DNA of 64,000 bases from Polyangiaceae bacterium (GTDB taxonomy: Bacteria > Myxococcota_A > Polyangia > Polyangiales > Polyangiaceae): contig JADJYE010000035.1 of NCBI GenBank assembly GCA_016719945.1, positions 1 to 64,000 on the forward strand, given 5' to 3'. Both the position numbers and the translations under genes were made by a program. Position 1 is the stretch's first letter. Each line of letters starts with the position of its first letter. Shown here piece by piece: positions 36,567 through 48,000 of this stretch. The notes beneath the pieces are model-generated. The model worked only from the letters and a program-made list of their open reading frames with translations, was not told where the DNA came from and ran no database searches.

Positions 36567-38516
36567 ATGAACACCAGCGCCGGGCCGCGCCCTTTATGGC
36601 TTGCAACGCTGGCACGCTTCGCGCTAGGCTCGAGCGGTTATCTTGAACAACGCAAAGTCGCATCACCCCCGCTTCGGGGGTCAGGTCGCCGTTCTGTCCT
36701 TGGCTTCACTGCCCTCGGGGTGCTGGGCGCGACGTTGCTGTCGCCCGCCGTCGCGAGCGCGCAGGAGCAGGTCGAGCTGCCGGTGTTCAGCCCGAGCTTC
36801 GCTGGAGATCGCTTCTTCGGCGTGCCCTCTCCGTACACGGCGAGCGACGGCATCTTCAACGTGCACGGCGGCCTGCTGGTCGACTACGGCCACAACCCGC
36901 TCGTCCTCGCGAGCTCGGACGACTCGCCGCTGTCGTGTGGCGAGAGCGAGTGCAGCGTGGTCGAGCACCAGCTCATCATGCATTTGAACGCGACCGCGGT
37001 GCTGTTCGACCGCGTCGCGGTGAACCTCGACATGCCGTTTTCGCTCTTCCAGAGCGGCGAGGGCTCGGTCGAGGAGGGAGACATCCAGCTGACGTCGCCC
37101 GACGGACCGGCGATCGGCGATCTGCGCATCGGCGCCAGGGTGCGGCTCTTCGGCGAGTACCACGACCCGTTCCAGATCGCGCTCGGCGGGTACGTCTGGG
37201 TCCCCGTCGGCAGCGAGGACGCGTACGTGACCGACGGCTCGGTCCGCGGCTATCCGCACGCGATCGTGGGCGGTCGGGCCGACCGCTTCATCTGGTCGTT
37301 CTCCGCGGGTCCCAAGCTCCGCGGCACCACGGTCGTCGGTAACACGACCTCCGGCTACCAGTTCCTGTGGGGCGCCGGGCTCGGCGGCCTGCTGCTGGAA
37401 GATCGCAGCCTCCAGATCGGCGTCGAGTCGACGGGCGGCGTGAGCTTCGACGAGACCAACGTGCGCAACACGAACGCCGAGGCCCAGGCCGGCCTCAAGT
37501 ATCGCTTCGTGAAGTTCATGGAGATCGGCGCCGGCGTCGGGCCAGGCTTCACGACCGGCGTCGGCACACCCGACGTGCGCGCCTTGTTCTCGTTCCAATA
37601 CACGCCGGAGATGCCGCGCGACGTCGACACCGACGGCGACGGGATCTTCGACTCGGTCGACGCTTGCCCGACCGTGAAGGGCGTCGCCAGCACCGACGCG
37701 AAGAAGCACGGCTGCCCCGAGGAGAAAGACCGGGACAAGGACGGCTTCCTCGACGAGGTCGACGCGTGCCCCGAGGTGCCCGGCGTCGCCAGCGAGGACC
37801 CGAAGAAGCACGGCTGCCCCAAGCCCGACACCGACAAGGACGGCTTCCTCGACGAGGTCGACGCGTGTCCCGAGGTGCCCGGCGTCGCCAGCGACGACCC
37901 GAAGAAGCACGGCTGCCCGCTCCCGAAGGACCGCGACAACGACGGCATCATCGACGACGAGGACGCCTGCCCCGACGAGGCAGGCGTGAAGGACCCCGAC
38001 CCCAAGAAGAACGGCTGCCCCGCCGACCGCGACGGAGACGGCATCTACGACAAGGACGACGCCTGCCCCGACGAGGCGGGCGTGAAGGACCCCGACCCGA
38101 AGAAGCACGGCTGCCCGGTCAAGGCGATCTTCACCGAGACCGAGATCGTCATCCTCGAGCAGGTTCAGTTCGACACGGCGAAGGCGACCATCAAGCCGGC
38201 GTCGGACCCGCTGCTCAACGAGGTCGCCAAGATCCTCAAGGACCACCCCGAGATCTCGAAGATCGAGGTGCAAGGCCACACCGACAACCGGGGTGGTGCG
38301 GCCTACAACAAGGCGCTCTCCGAGGCGCGCGCGCGCTCCGTCGTCGACGCGCTGGTGAAGCGCGGCATCGAGAAGAAGCGCCTCGCCCCCAAGGGCTACG
38401 GCCAAGACAAGCCGCTCGACGCGGCGAACAACGAAGCGGCGTGGGCGAAGAACCGCCGCGTGCAGTTCATCATCCTCGACAAGGCGTCGAGCAAGACCAC
38501 CGTGCAGTCGAAGTGA
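36567..38516 (+). CDS. OmpA-family outer-membrane protein with thrombospondin type 3 repeats
   Basis: The predicted 649 aa have a long N-terminus (start uncertain), a signal sequence LGFTALGVLGATLLSPAVAS, AQ cleavage, and a beta-barrel-like region of about 300 residues. Five Ca-binding thrombospondin type 3 units follow (DTDGDGIFDSVDACPTVKG, then DKDGFLDEVDACPEVPGVAS and similar). The C-terminal OmpA domain (about 530-640) has VQGHTDNRGGAAYNKALSEA, RARSVVDALVKRGIEKKRLA and NRRVQFIILD for peptidoglycan binding. It tethers the outer membrane to the wall. The codons around 36640-36690 lie over a hairpin and read poorly in this frame, so the true start may be downstream or the N-terminus slightly mis-read. 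Confidence 0.88.
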   Translation: MNTSAGPRPLWLATLARFALGSSGYLEQRKVASPPLRGSGRRSVLGFTALGVLGATLLSPAVASAQEQVELPVFSPSFAGDRFFGVPSPYTASDGIFNVHGGLLVDYGHNPLVLASSDDSPLSCGESECSVVEHQLIMHLNATAVLFDRVAVNLDMPFSLFQSGEGSVEEGDIQLTSPDGPAIGDLRIGARVRLFGEYHDPFQIALGGYVWVPVGSEDAYVTDGSVRGYPHAIVGGRADRFIWSFSAGPKLRGTTVVGNTTSGYQFLWGAGLGGLLLEDRSLQIGVESTGGVSFDETNVRNTNAEAQAGLKYRFVKFMEIGAGVGPGFTTGVGTPDVRALFSFQYTPEMPRDVDTDGDGIFDSVDACPTVKGVASTDAKKHGCPEEKDRDKDGFLDEVDACPEVPGVASEDPKKHGCPKPDTDKDGFLDEVDACPEVPGVASDDPKKHGCPLPKDRDNDGIIDDEDACPDEAGVKDPDPKKNGCPADRDGDGIYDKDDACPDEAGVKDPDPKKHGCPVKAIFTETEIVILEQVQFDTAKATIKPASDPLLNEVAKILKDHPEISKIEVQGHTDNRGGAAYNKALSEARARSVVDALVKRGIEKKRLAPKGYGQDKPLDAANNEAAWAKNRRVQFIILDKASSKTTVQSK

Positions 38517-38545
38517 CGATGGCTCCGGCTGAAAGCAGGTTCCGA

Positions 38546-41820
<3,275 letters not shown>

Positions 41821-41824
<4 letters not shown>

Positions 41825-43827
41825 AGCCTTGGGCGTGGCTCCTGCTCTTGGGAGTCGTCGGGTGCGAGAGCGACCCGGCGCCTCCCTCGGAGGGCGGGGG
41901 CCCACCCGACGCGCCCGCGTGTGCCGACGGAGCGGTCGGCGTCGGGGAGACCGACGTCGACTGCGGCGGGCCGTGCCCGCGCTGCATCGAGGGGGGGCGC
42001 TGCGAGACCGACGTCGACTGCACGTCGAGCGCGTGCACCGAGGGGCGCTGCGTCGCGCCTTCGTGCTTCGATGGTGAGCAGAACGGGGACGAGACAGGGG
42101 GCGACTGCGGCGGCGAGAGCTGCGTCGTGCGCTGCGAGCCCGGCGAGGGCTGCGCCTCCGCTGAAGACTGCGCCTCGACGGCCTGCGTCGCGGGGCTGTG
42201 CGCAGCGCCGAGCTGCGCCGATGGGCTGAAGAACGGCGACGAGACCGACGTCGACTGCGGTGGGCCGAGCTGCGCCACGTGCGGCGCCGGGGCTGCGTGC
42301 TCCGAGCCTGGCGACTGCGAGAGCGGGCGCTGCGACCAGGGGGCGTGCGCCGCGCCGACCTGCGACGACCAGCTCGCGAACGGCCTGGAGAGCGACGTCG
42401 ACTGCGGCGCCTCGTGTGAGCCGTGCGGGCCCGGCGGTGGATGCGCTCAGGCGCTCGACTGCGCGAGCGAGGTGTGTGTGTCCGGCACGTGCGCGTCGAC
42501 GTGCTTCGACCAGGCCCAGGGACCCGACGAGTCGGACGCCGACTGCGGCGGAGTCTGCGCGCCGTGCGCTGCAGGCGCGACCTGCGACGTCGACGACGAC
42601 TGCGCGGGGGGCGCCTGCGAGGGCTTCCTGTGCGCGCCTACGTGCGCCGACGGCGAGCTGAGCGCCGCCCTCGGGGAGACCGACGTCGACTGCGGTGGGC
42701 CCAGCTGCTCGGCGTGCCTCGTGGGCGGCGGCTGCAGCGTCGCGGAGGACTGCGCGAGCTCGATCTGCGGCGGTGGCGTCTGCCAGCCGATCGCCACCTG
42801 CTCCGACGGCGCGCTCACGGCGGGCGAGAGCGACGTCGACTGCGGAGGCCTCGCGTGCGGGACCTGCGCCGACGGCAGCGCGTGCGGCGGCCCGGCGGAC
42901 TGCTCGAGCGGGGTCTGCGCGCTCTCACTCTGTCTGGCGCCGGCCTGCGATGACGGCGTCCACAACGGCGTCGAGAGCGACGTCGACTGCGGTGGGCCGT
43001 GCGGCGGCTGCGCTTCGGGCGAGGCGTGTGGCTCGAGCGATGACTGCGCCTCTTCCGTGTGCGAGGAGGGCGCGTGCCGACCTGCAAGCTGCTCCGACGG
43101 CGTCCATAACGGAGACGAGAGCGATCTCGACTGCGGCGGGCTGTGCGGCGGCTGCGCCCCGGGCGCGGGGTGCGGCAGCGCGCAGGATTGCGCGAGCGGG
43201 GTGTGCTCGCTGGACCAATGCGAGGCGCCGAGCTGCGGCGACGCCGTCCACAATGGCGCGGAGAGCGACGTCGACTGCGGTGGGCCTTGTGGTCCGTGTG
43301 AGGCTGGGCAGGCGTGCGACGTCGACGGCGACTGCGAGAGCGGCGTGTGCGTCGCCTCCCAGTGTGAGCCTCCGTCGTGCTTCGACGCCTCGTGGAACGG
43401 CGACGAGACCGGGTTCAACTGCGGCGGCTCGTGCCCTCCGTGCCTACCGGGCTATGGGTGCGAGGGTGACGAGGACTGCGTCGGTGGTGACTGTGGGCCG
43501 GGCGGCGTGTGCCTCCCGACCTGCACGGACGGGCTGCTCGACGGCGTCGAGGCCGACGTGGACTGTGGGGGTCCCAGCTGCCCAGACTGCCGCCCGAACC
43601 GAGACTGCTTCGACGACTCCGACTGCACCACCGCGGTCTGCGCGTTCTCGGGCCACGGGCTCCACTGCCAGCCGGCCGCCTCGTGCGAGAGCGGTGAGCA
43701 GGATGGGCAGGAGTCGGACGTCGACTGCGGGGGCCCGCTCTGTGGCTGGTGCACCGCGGGGAAGACCTGCGTGACGGGCGCAGATTGCCAGGGCGGGAAT
43801 TGCCTGCCGTCCGGCACGTGCGGTTGA
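41821..43827 (+). CDS. Cys-rich repeat lipoprotein
   Basis: This is 668 aa. The GTG start (41821) overlaps the stop of the large surface gene (GTGA). Signal peptide KPWAWLLLLGVVGCESD has a lipobox Cys at about 15. The rest is about 14 tandem repeats of roughly 43-47 residues. The consensus is C-DG-NG-E-DVDCGG-C-C-G-C-DC-S-C, for example CADGLKNGDETDVDCGGPSC and CDDGVHNGVESDVDCGGPC. About eight Cys per repeat suggest a rigid disulfide rod outside the cell. No enzymatic domain is seen. Coupling with the preceding surface protein suggests a shared structure. Confidence 0.88.
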
Positions 43828-43864
43828 TCCGGCGCGCTCGCTCGTCCGCTAGGCTCTGGTTCGC

Positions 43865-44524
43865 GTGCCTGATTCGATCGGTCGGATCTACATCGCCTCG
43901 TTCACCCTGGTCACGCTCGCGGCGCTCGTCGTCGCGGCGCGAGCGCGGCCGAGGCTCGTGCTCTTCGAGCGGCGCTATTTCCGCTGGCTGTTCCGGCCCT
44001 GGAAGCTCGCGAGCTTCGCGATCGCCCTGACCGGCATGGTGATCGTCGCCCCCCTCTCGGGGGACCCCACATGGGACTACGTGACGGGGTCGGTGCAGTC
44101 GGTGCTCGCGTTCGTGACGGCGCCGTGGGCGGTGGGCACGATCTACCGAAGCCTGCGCGGGCTGGGCGTGCGGTCGCGTGCGGAGCTGATCGTCGCTGGC
44201 ATCACCTGGATGGTCTCGGTCAGCTGGTTCTACGACGCGTACCTCTACCTGAGGGACGGCCGCTATGGGCCGCTGTGGCTCGAGAACCTGTGGGCCTCCT
44301 CCGGGCTGTACTTCCTCGCGGGCATCCTGTGGAGCCTTCGACCCGCGACGCCCGCGCGACCCGGGCTGCTCGGCGCGAGGCTCGCGTTCGCAGACGACGA
44401 CTGGCCCGCCGAGGAGGGGAGCCACACGCGCGTCGCGACCGTGGCGTTCGTCGTCATGGGCTTCACGACCCTGTTGATGTCGCCGTTCCTCGTTCACGCC
44501 TGGGAGCGCTGGCGGAGCCCGTGA
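43865..44524 (+). CDS. Membrane protein of unknown function
   Basis: This is 219 aa with about five hydrophobic segments: YIASFTLVTLAALVVAARAR, FAIALTGMVIVAPLSGDPTW, VQSVLAFVTAPWAVGTIYRS, ELIVAGITWMVSVSWFYDAY and VATVAFVVMGFTTLLMSPFL. The family is not recognised. The start is GTG 43865, 37 bases after the Cys-rich lipoprotein. It is convergent with the next gene, ten bases away. Confidence 0.75.
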   Translation: MPDSIGRIYIASFTLVTLAALVVAARARPRLVLFERRYFRWLFRPWKLASFAIALTGMVIVAPLSGDPTWDYVTGSVQSVLAFVTAPWAVGTIYRSLRGLGVRSRAELIVAGITWMVSVSWFYDAYLYLRDGRYGPLWLENLWASSGLYFLAGILWSLRPATPARPGLLGARLAFADDDWPAEEGSHTRVATVAFVVMGFTTLLMSPFLVHAWERWRSP

Positions 44525-44533
44525 GGTCGTCGC

Positions 44534-44944
44534 TCAGTCGCTGGGCGCGCACGCCGCGAGCTCGGCCTCGCGCGCGTAGCTCTCCCCCGAGAACGCCGCG
44601 AGCTCGACGCGGCGCCAGCCGTCGTCGGCCGGGGCGTCCTTCACGATGACGAGCGGGGTCCCCGCTCGTGCGCGTCCGACCGCATACAGCGTGCTGTCGA
44701 CGCGTGCCGCGAGCGAAAGCTCCTTCGCGCACGACCTGCGCTCACCCTGACCCAGCGCAGCGGCGGGGCTACGACGCGCGGCGGGCTGAGGCGCCGACGT
44801 CGGCCCGAGCGAGTCACCGACGGCCTCGGCGTCGACCCACCCGGTCACCGCCCCCTCGGGCGACGCGATCTCGACCCGCGCGCGCCCGAGCGCGCGCTCG
44901 AGCTCCCGCGCCGCGAGCAAGCCATCGACGCGCCGGCTCACCAC
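44534..44944 (-). CDS. Hypothetical protein, SH3-like; may be the 3' part of a frameshifted gene
   Basis: The ORF encodes 136 aa: VSRRVDGLLAARELERALGR, ARVEIASPEGAVTGWVDAEA, then CAKELSLAARVDSTLYAVGR and VELAAFSGESYAREAELAAC. The segments resemble SH3b-type beta folds (ARV-x-SPEG-GWV). Reading 5' of its GTG start in the same frame continues with STAGTGLNV, a natural linker into the domain. The upstream ORF instead ends in an odd RRRRPQAQA tail. I therefore suspect one gene broken by an indel near 44970. Confidence 0.5.
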   Translation of the reverse strand: MVSRRVDGLLAARELERALGRARVEIASPEGAVTGWVDAEAVGDSLGPTSAPQPAARRSPAAALGQGERRSCAKELSLAARVDSTLYAVGRARAGTPLVIVKDAPADDGWRRVELAAFSGESYAREAELAACAPSD

Positions 44945-44946
44945 GT

Positions 44947-45615
44947 TCAGGCCTGTGCCTGCGGTCGACGTCGGCGAGGGAGCACCTCCAGCCCCTCGGA
45001 GGCGTCGAGCGAGATCGCGCGTCCTGCGGGCGCGCCCGACAGCTCTCCCGGGGCGGCGAGCAGGTCGTCACATCGCACGCGCTCCTCGAGCGGCAGCAGC
45101 TCGGGATCGAGGAGGGAGAACGACGCGATCGTCACCAGCGCCTCCTCCGCGTCGACGCGCGCCAGGCGCGCCGAGAGCCCCTGACCCGGCGTGATCATCC
45201 CCCCCGCGAGCCGACGCGCTGGCCGCACGTAGACCGAGAGATCCCGCAGGCGGACCAACCCCGCCACGGCCACGCCATACCCGTCGACCTCGGCCAGCGC
45301 GACGCCGTCGGACTCGGCGCGGGTGAGGCGGAGGCGCGTCGACTCGGCCGCGACCGAGCCCATCGCGGCGCCTCGCTCCGCGTGGAGCTGCGAGGCGTAG
45401 AGCGGCAGGCGCGCGCCGTCACCGAGCGCGCGCCCCTCGAGCTCGCACACGAAGCCCGCGAGCGGCTCGATCGTCTCCGGCGTCGCTGCTCCGTTCGGGA
45501 TGGCGCTGGCCGCAGCCGTCGACTGCGGCCCCCCGGCCGCAGGGGAGTGGCTCGCGCGCGGCTCGCAGGCCACCCACAGCGCGAGCGCGACGGCGAGGAC
45601 GCTTGGACGCCTCAC
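44947..45615 (-). CDS. Lipoprotein, SH3-like; may be the 5' part of a frameshifted gene
   Basis: The 222-aa ORF begins with GTG 45615 directly after the TAA of the preceding lipoprotein gene. Signal peptide RRPSVLAVALALWVACEPRA has a lipobox Cys at 17. The body has IEPLAGFVCELEGRALGDGA, ESTRLRLTRAESDGVALAEV, DGYGVAVAGLVRLRDLSVYV and EALVTIASFSLLDPELLPLE, beta-rich and SH3b-like. The last nine residues (RRRRPQAQA) look like a wrong-frame tail, and the domain seems to continue in the next ORF. The function is unknown. Confidence 0.6.
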   Translation of the reverse strand: MRRPSVLAVALALWVACEPRASHSPAAGGPQSTAAASAIPNGAATPETIEPLAGFVCELEGRALGDGARLPLYASQLHAERGAAMGSVAAESTRLRLTRAESDGVALAEVDGYGVAVAGLVRLRDLSVYVRPARRLAGGMITPGQGLSARLARVDAEEALVTIASFSLLDPELLPLEERVRCDDLLAAPGELSGAPAGRAISLDASEGLEVLPRRRRPQAQA

Positions 45616-46791
45616 TTACTCGATGATCGGCGTTCGCGTGCAGTCGAACGTCACGTCGATGTCGGCGCCGTGATCGATGATCTCGAAGTCGGACGCCCTG
45701 AGGGCCTCGAGGCTGTAGTCGTCGAACCCGACCTCTTCCCAGGTGTGCTCGGTGAACAGATCGCTCGCCGCGGTGAGGGCGATCTGCCCGCCGTCCGAGT
45801 GGTACATGCCGTACTTCTGGAGGGCGCGCGCGACGACCTGCGCGGCAGGCGAGAGCGTGTCGAGCGGGTAGTCGGCGCGCAGGCGGAAGTGCGCGCCGTA
45901 AGGCGGCGCTTGATCCGGTCCGCTGGTGTTGGTCCCGTGGGTCGCGGGGCGGGCGAACTTCCGCTCCCTCAGCATGTCGTTCGGGAGGATGAAGCGGATG
46001 GCGTGGTTGATCTCGCCCGCCGCGATCTCGTCTGCCGTGAAGAGCAGCGGAGCGATCGGGAAGCCGGCCGCGTCGGCGCTCGTGCATTGGTCGCCTCGGC
46101 CGACGGGCGGGGGCGGCTGGCTGGTGTCCCAGATCGCGAGGCAGCCGGCCTGGAACGAGTTGTCCGAGCGGATCGTGCCGCGATAGATCTCGTACAGGCG
46201 GTTCTCGTCGGGGGCGAAGAACAGCATGTGGCAGTCGTAGCCTTCGTCGAAGCCCGCGCATTGGTAGCCGCTGAACGCGCTGGACAGATCGGTCGGCACC
46301 TCCCAGTGCTCTTCGACGGCGCCGCCCTCGGGCACGGGCACCGGCGCGAAGTCGCAGTCCGGCTCGTAGTAGTAGTCGTAGTCGGGCTCGTAGGCGCGCT
46401 TGGCGGTGCCCGGCGCCACGGTGTTGACCACGATCGAGAAGTCGACGCGCATCGTGCCGGTGCCCCAGCCGTTGGGGGCGTTGGCGCTCTCCATCCACGC
46501 CGTGATCTCGTCGGAGTTGGCGACGACCGGCGCCGCCGAGGCGTCCTCGTAGAACCACGAGCCGGCCGGGAAGTACTCTCCGCCGCCGGGCGTGCCCGCG
46601 CCGGTGTTGCCTGCGCCGGTGTTGCCTGCGCCGGTGTTGCCCGCGCCGGTGTTGCCCGCGCCCGTGTTCGAGCCGCCCCCTTCTTCCCCGCCGCCGGTGT
46701 TGCCACCGCCCGTGTTGCTGGCGTCGTCGCACGCGCCGATGAGGACCGAGGTCGTGAGGAAGAGCGAGACGAGTTGGGTGCAGCGCGTCAT
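45616..46791 (-). CDS. Lipoprotein with NTGAG repeat linker
   Basis: This is 391 aa. Signal peptide CTQLVSLFLTTSVLIGACDD has a lipobox Cys. A linker of Asn, Thr, Gly, Ala (GGGNTGGGEEGGGSNTGAG and four or five NTGAG units) leads to a mature domain of about 310 residues. That has AGSWFYEDASAAPVVANSDE, HWEVPTDLSSAFSGYQCAGF, DEGYDCHMLFFAPDENRLYE and INHAIRFILPNDML. The Cys and His distribution and the INHAIRF block resemble secreted proteins of Myxococcota of unknown activity. The gene is followed at zero distance by the lipoprotein at 44947-45615. Confidence 0.8.
   Translation of the reverse strand: MTRCTQLVSLFLTTSVLIGACDDASNTGGGNTGGGEEGGGSNTGAGNTGAGNTGAGNTGAGNTGAGTPGGGEYFPAGSWFYEDASAAPVVANSDEITAWMESANAPNGWGTGTMRVDFSIVVNTVAPGTAKRAYEPDYDYYYEPDCDFAPVPVPEGGAVEEHWEVPTDLSSAFSGYQCAGFDEGYDCHMLFFAPDENRLYEIYRGTIRSDNSFQAGCLAIWDTSQPPPPVGRGDQCTSADAAGFPIAPLLFTADEIAAGEINHAIRFILPNDMLRERKFARPATHGTNTSGPDQAPPYGAHFRLRADYPLDTLSPAAQVVARALQKYGMYHSDGGQIALTAASDLFTEHTWEEVGFDDYSLEALRASDFEIIDHGADIDVTFDCTRTPIIE
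46594..46672. repeat. 15-bp tandem repeat inside the lipoprotein linker
   Basis: About five copies of a 15-base unit (GCGCCGGTGTTGCCC and one-base variants) encode the NTGAG repeat on the minus strand. The units keep the reading frame. This is a likely site of slippage-driven length variation in the surface linker. Confidence 0.7.
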
Positions 46792-46895
46792 GGCGCGAAG
46801 ATAGCGCACGATTCGGAGCGCCGCTCGTCCCGCTCAGGTTTTTCCCGCACGCGGACGCGACGTTGCGGCACCAACGCGCATAGGATATCCCGACC

Positions 46896-47381
46896 TTGGT
46901 GGGGGGCTCTCTGTCGGTCTTGCTCGACGTCGGCGGGAACGTCCTCGCACGTCATGGCAGCGTCATCGTGCAGGTGCGCACCGGCGCGCTCAGCCATGAG
47001 GTCTTCGGCGCGCTGGTCGCGAACGTCCGGCGGCTGACGCCGCACAAGCCCGGCCCAATCGGGATGCTCGCCGTCATCGAGGCCGACGCCGAGGTCGTCG
47101 AGACCGAGGTCCGCGCGCGGCAGAAGGACTTCGTGACGCGCCTCCTCGAGCGGCCCGAGGTCCGCATGGCCGTGGTCGTGGTCGGTGATGACGTCGCCGC
47201 TTCGATGCGCAGGACCATGGCGCGCATGCTCGTCCCCTCGAACGAGCGGCTGCGCGCGTGTGGAGACGTCGAGGAGGGGTGCGCGTTCGTCGGGCCGCAC
47301 GCGGGCGTCCCCACGGCGGCGCTCGTCGAGTCGGTGACGGAGGCCCGCGCGGTCGCCGCGCGCTCGTGGGCGAAGCGCTGA
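46896..47381 (+). CDS. Hypothetical protein
   Basis: This is about 160 aa, with a TTG (46896) or GTG (46899) start. The sequence reads SLSVLLDVGGNVLARHGSVI, VQVRTGALSHEVFGALVANV and IGMLAVIEADAEVVETEVRA, then VRMAVVVVGDDVAASMRRTM. The alternating beta/alpha pattern resembles SpoIIAA/STAS-like proteins common in Myxococcota, but this is a weak impression. There is no signal peptide. It is divergent from the lipoprotein at 45616. Confidence 0.6.
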   Translation: MVGGSLSVLLDVGGNVLARHGSVIVQVRTGALSHEVFGALVANVRRLTPHKPGPIGMLAVIEADAEVVETEVRARQKDFVTRLLERPEVRMAVVVVGDDVAASMRRTMARMLVPSNERLRACGDVEEGCAFVGPHAGVPTAALVESVTEARAVAARSWAKR

Positions 47382-47499
47382 CGGGTCCTGGTGGAGACAC
47401 AACCGCTAAGCGGCCAGCCTGGTTCGTGCGAGGGCGTGCCAGCGTGCGAGCTTGAGGCGGGTCCTTCGATCACCCTCGTCGGTGGCGCCGGGACGGCTC

Positions 47500-47546
47500 G
47501 CGACACAAGTGTGGGTTCGTCCGGGACGAACCGGGGATTGTGTCGC
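47500..47546. repeat. Nested palindrome, copy 1
   Basis: An outer stem GCGACACAA (47500-47508) pairs with TTGTGTCGC (47538-47546). An inner stem GGTTCGTCC pairs perfectly with GGACGAACC around a single G (47514-47532). The 47-base element lies in the gene-free stretch 47382-48000. The closely related copy 2 is at 47635. Confidence 0.75.
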
Positions 47547-47634
47547 TGGGGTCCTGGCTGAACGATGGGTCGTGCCGGTTTCACGCGAGGACTCCACCGT
47601 TTTCTCCACGATCTGATGCAGAGGCTCGCCGCCC

Positions 47635-47685
47635 AGGCGACACAAGTGGGGGTTCGTGCGGCACGAGCCGCCATTTGTGTCGCCT
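47635..47685. repeat. Nested palindrome, copy 2
   Basis: An outer stem AGGCGACACAA (47635-47645) pairs with TTGTGTCGCCT (47675-47685). The inner arms GGTTCGTGC and GCACGAGCC face each other across a single G. Compared with copy 1, the CC/GG pair in the inner stem has become GC/GC, which keeps pairing. This suggests that structure or symmetry is conserved. Between the copies (47547-47634) I see no gene. Confidence 0.75.
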
Positions 47686-47865
47686 GCGGTCAGCCAGTGT
47701 AGTTCGGCGGCGTGGGCGACGAGCGAGGCCGGGCGATCGGTGAGCTCGCTGTGGGGCATCGGCCGGTCTCGCCGTCTTGCCGTCGTGTCAGCCCTGTCGC
47801 GCACGCTCCGGGCCCGAATTCTCGAGCAGCGTGGGTCAGCTCCGAAGGGGACCCCTCATTGTTTG

Positions 47866-47886
47866 CGTGGAAACTCCGTTTCCACG
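47866..47886. repeat. Perfect 9-bp hairpin
   Basis: CGTGGAAAC (47866-47874) and GTTTCCACG (47878-47886) pair perfectly around TCC. There is no U-tract after it, so it is not a classical terminator. It is in gene-free DNA upstream of the transposase remnant. Confidence 0.5.
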
Positions 47887-47937
47887 GAGCTAGCCCTCGT
47901 TCAAGCGCATCGAAATCGCGAGTCGCTGGGATCAAAA

Positions 47938-47999
47938 TGAAAAGCCCGGGTGTCTGTTGGGTTGCTGAGACTCAACATCGAACACCCGGGAGCTTTTCA
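47938..47999. repeat. Long imperfect hairpin at the left side of the IS remnant
   Basis: TGAAAAGC-CCGGGTGT (from 47938) pairs with ACACCCGGGAGCTTTTCA (to 47999), with a two-base bulge. A smaller stem (GTTG...CAAC) lies in the loop. The right arm ends just before the transposase-like reading begins at about 48001. It could be the IS left end, a terminator-like structure protecting the IS from read-in, or part of an older repeat. Confidence 0.5.
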
Positions 48000-48000
48000 G

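Noticed and set aside
37367..38520. Open frame overlapping the OmpA/TSP3 gene and running into the large surface gene
   Set aside because: Its first 390 codons are Arg-rich shadow sequence; the real protein starts at 38546 with a signal peptide.
46594..46672. CRISPR-like tandem repeat
   Set aside because: The 15-bp units are contiguous, without spacers, and encode an in-frame NTGAG linker.
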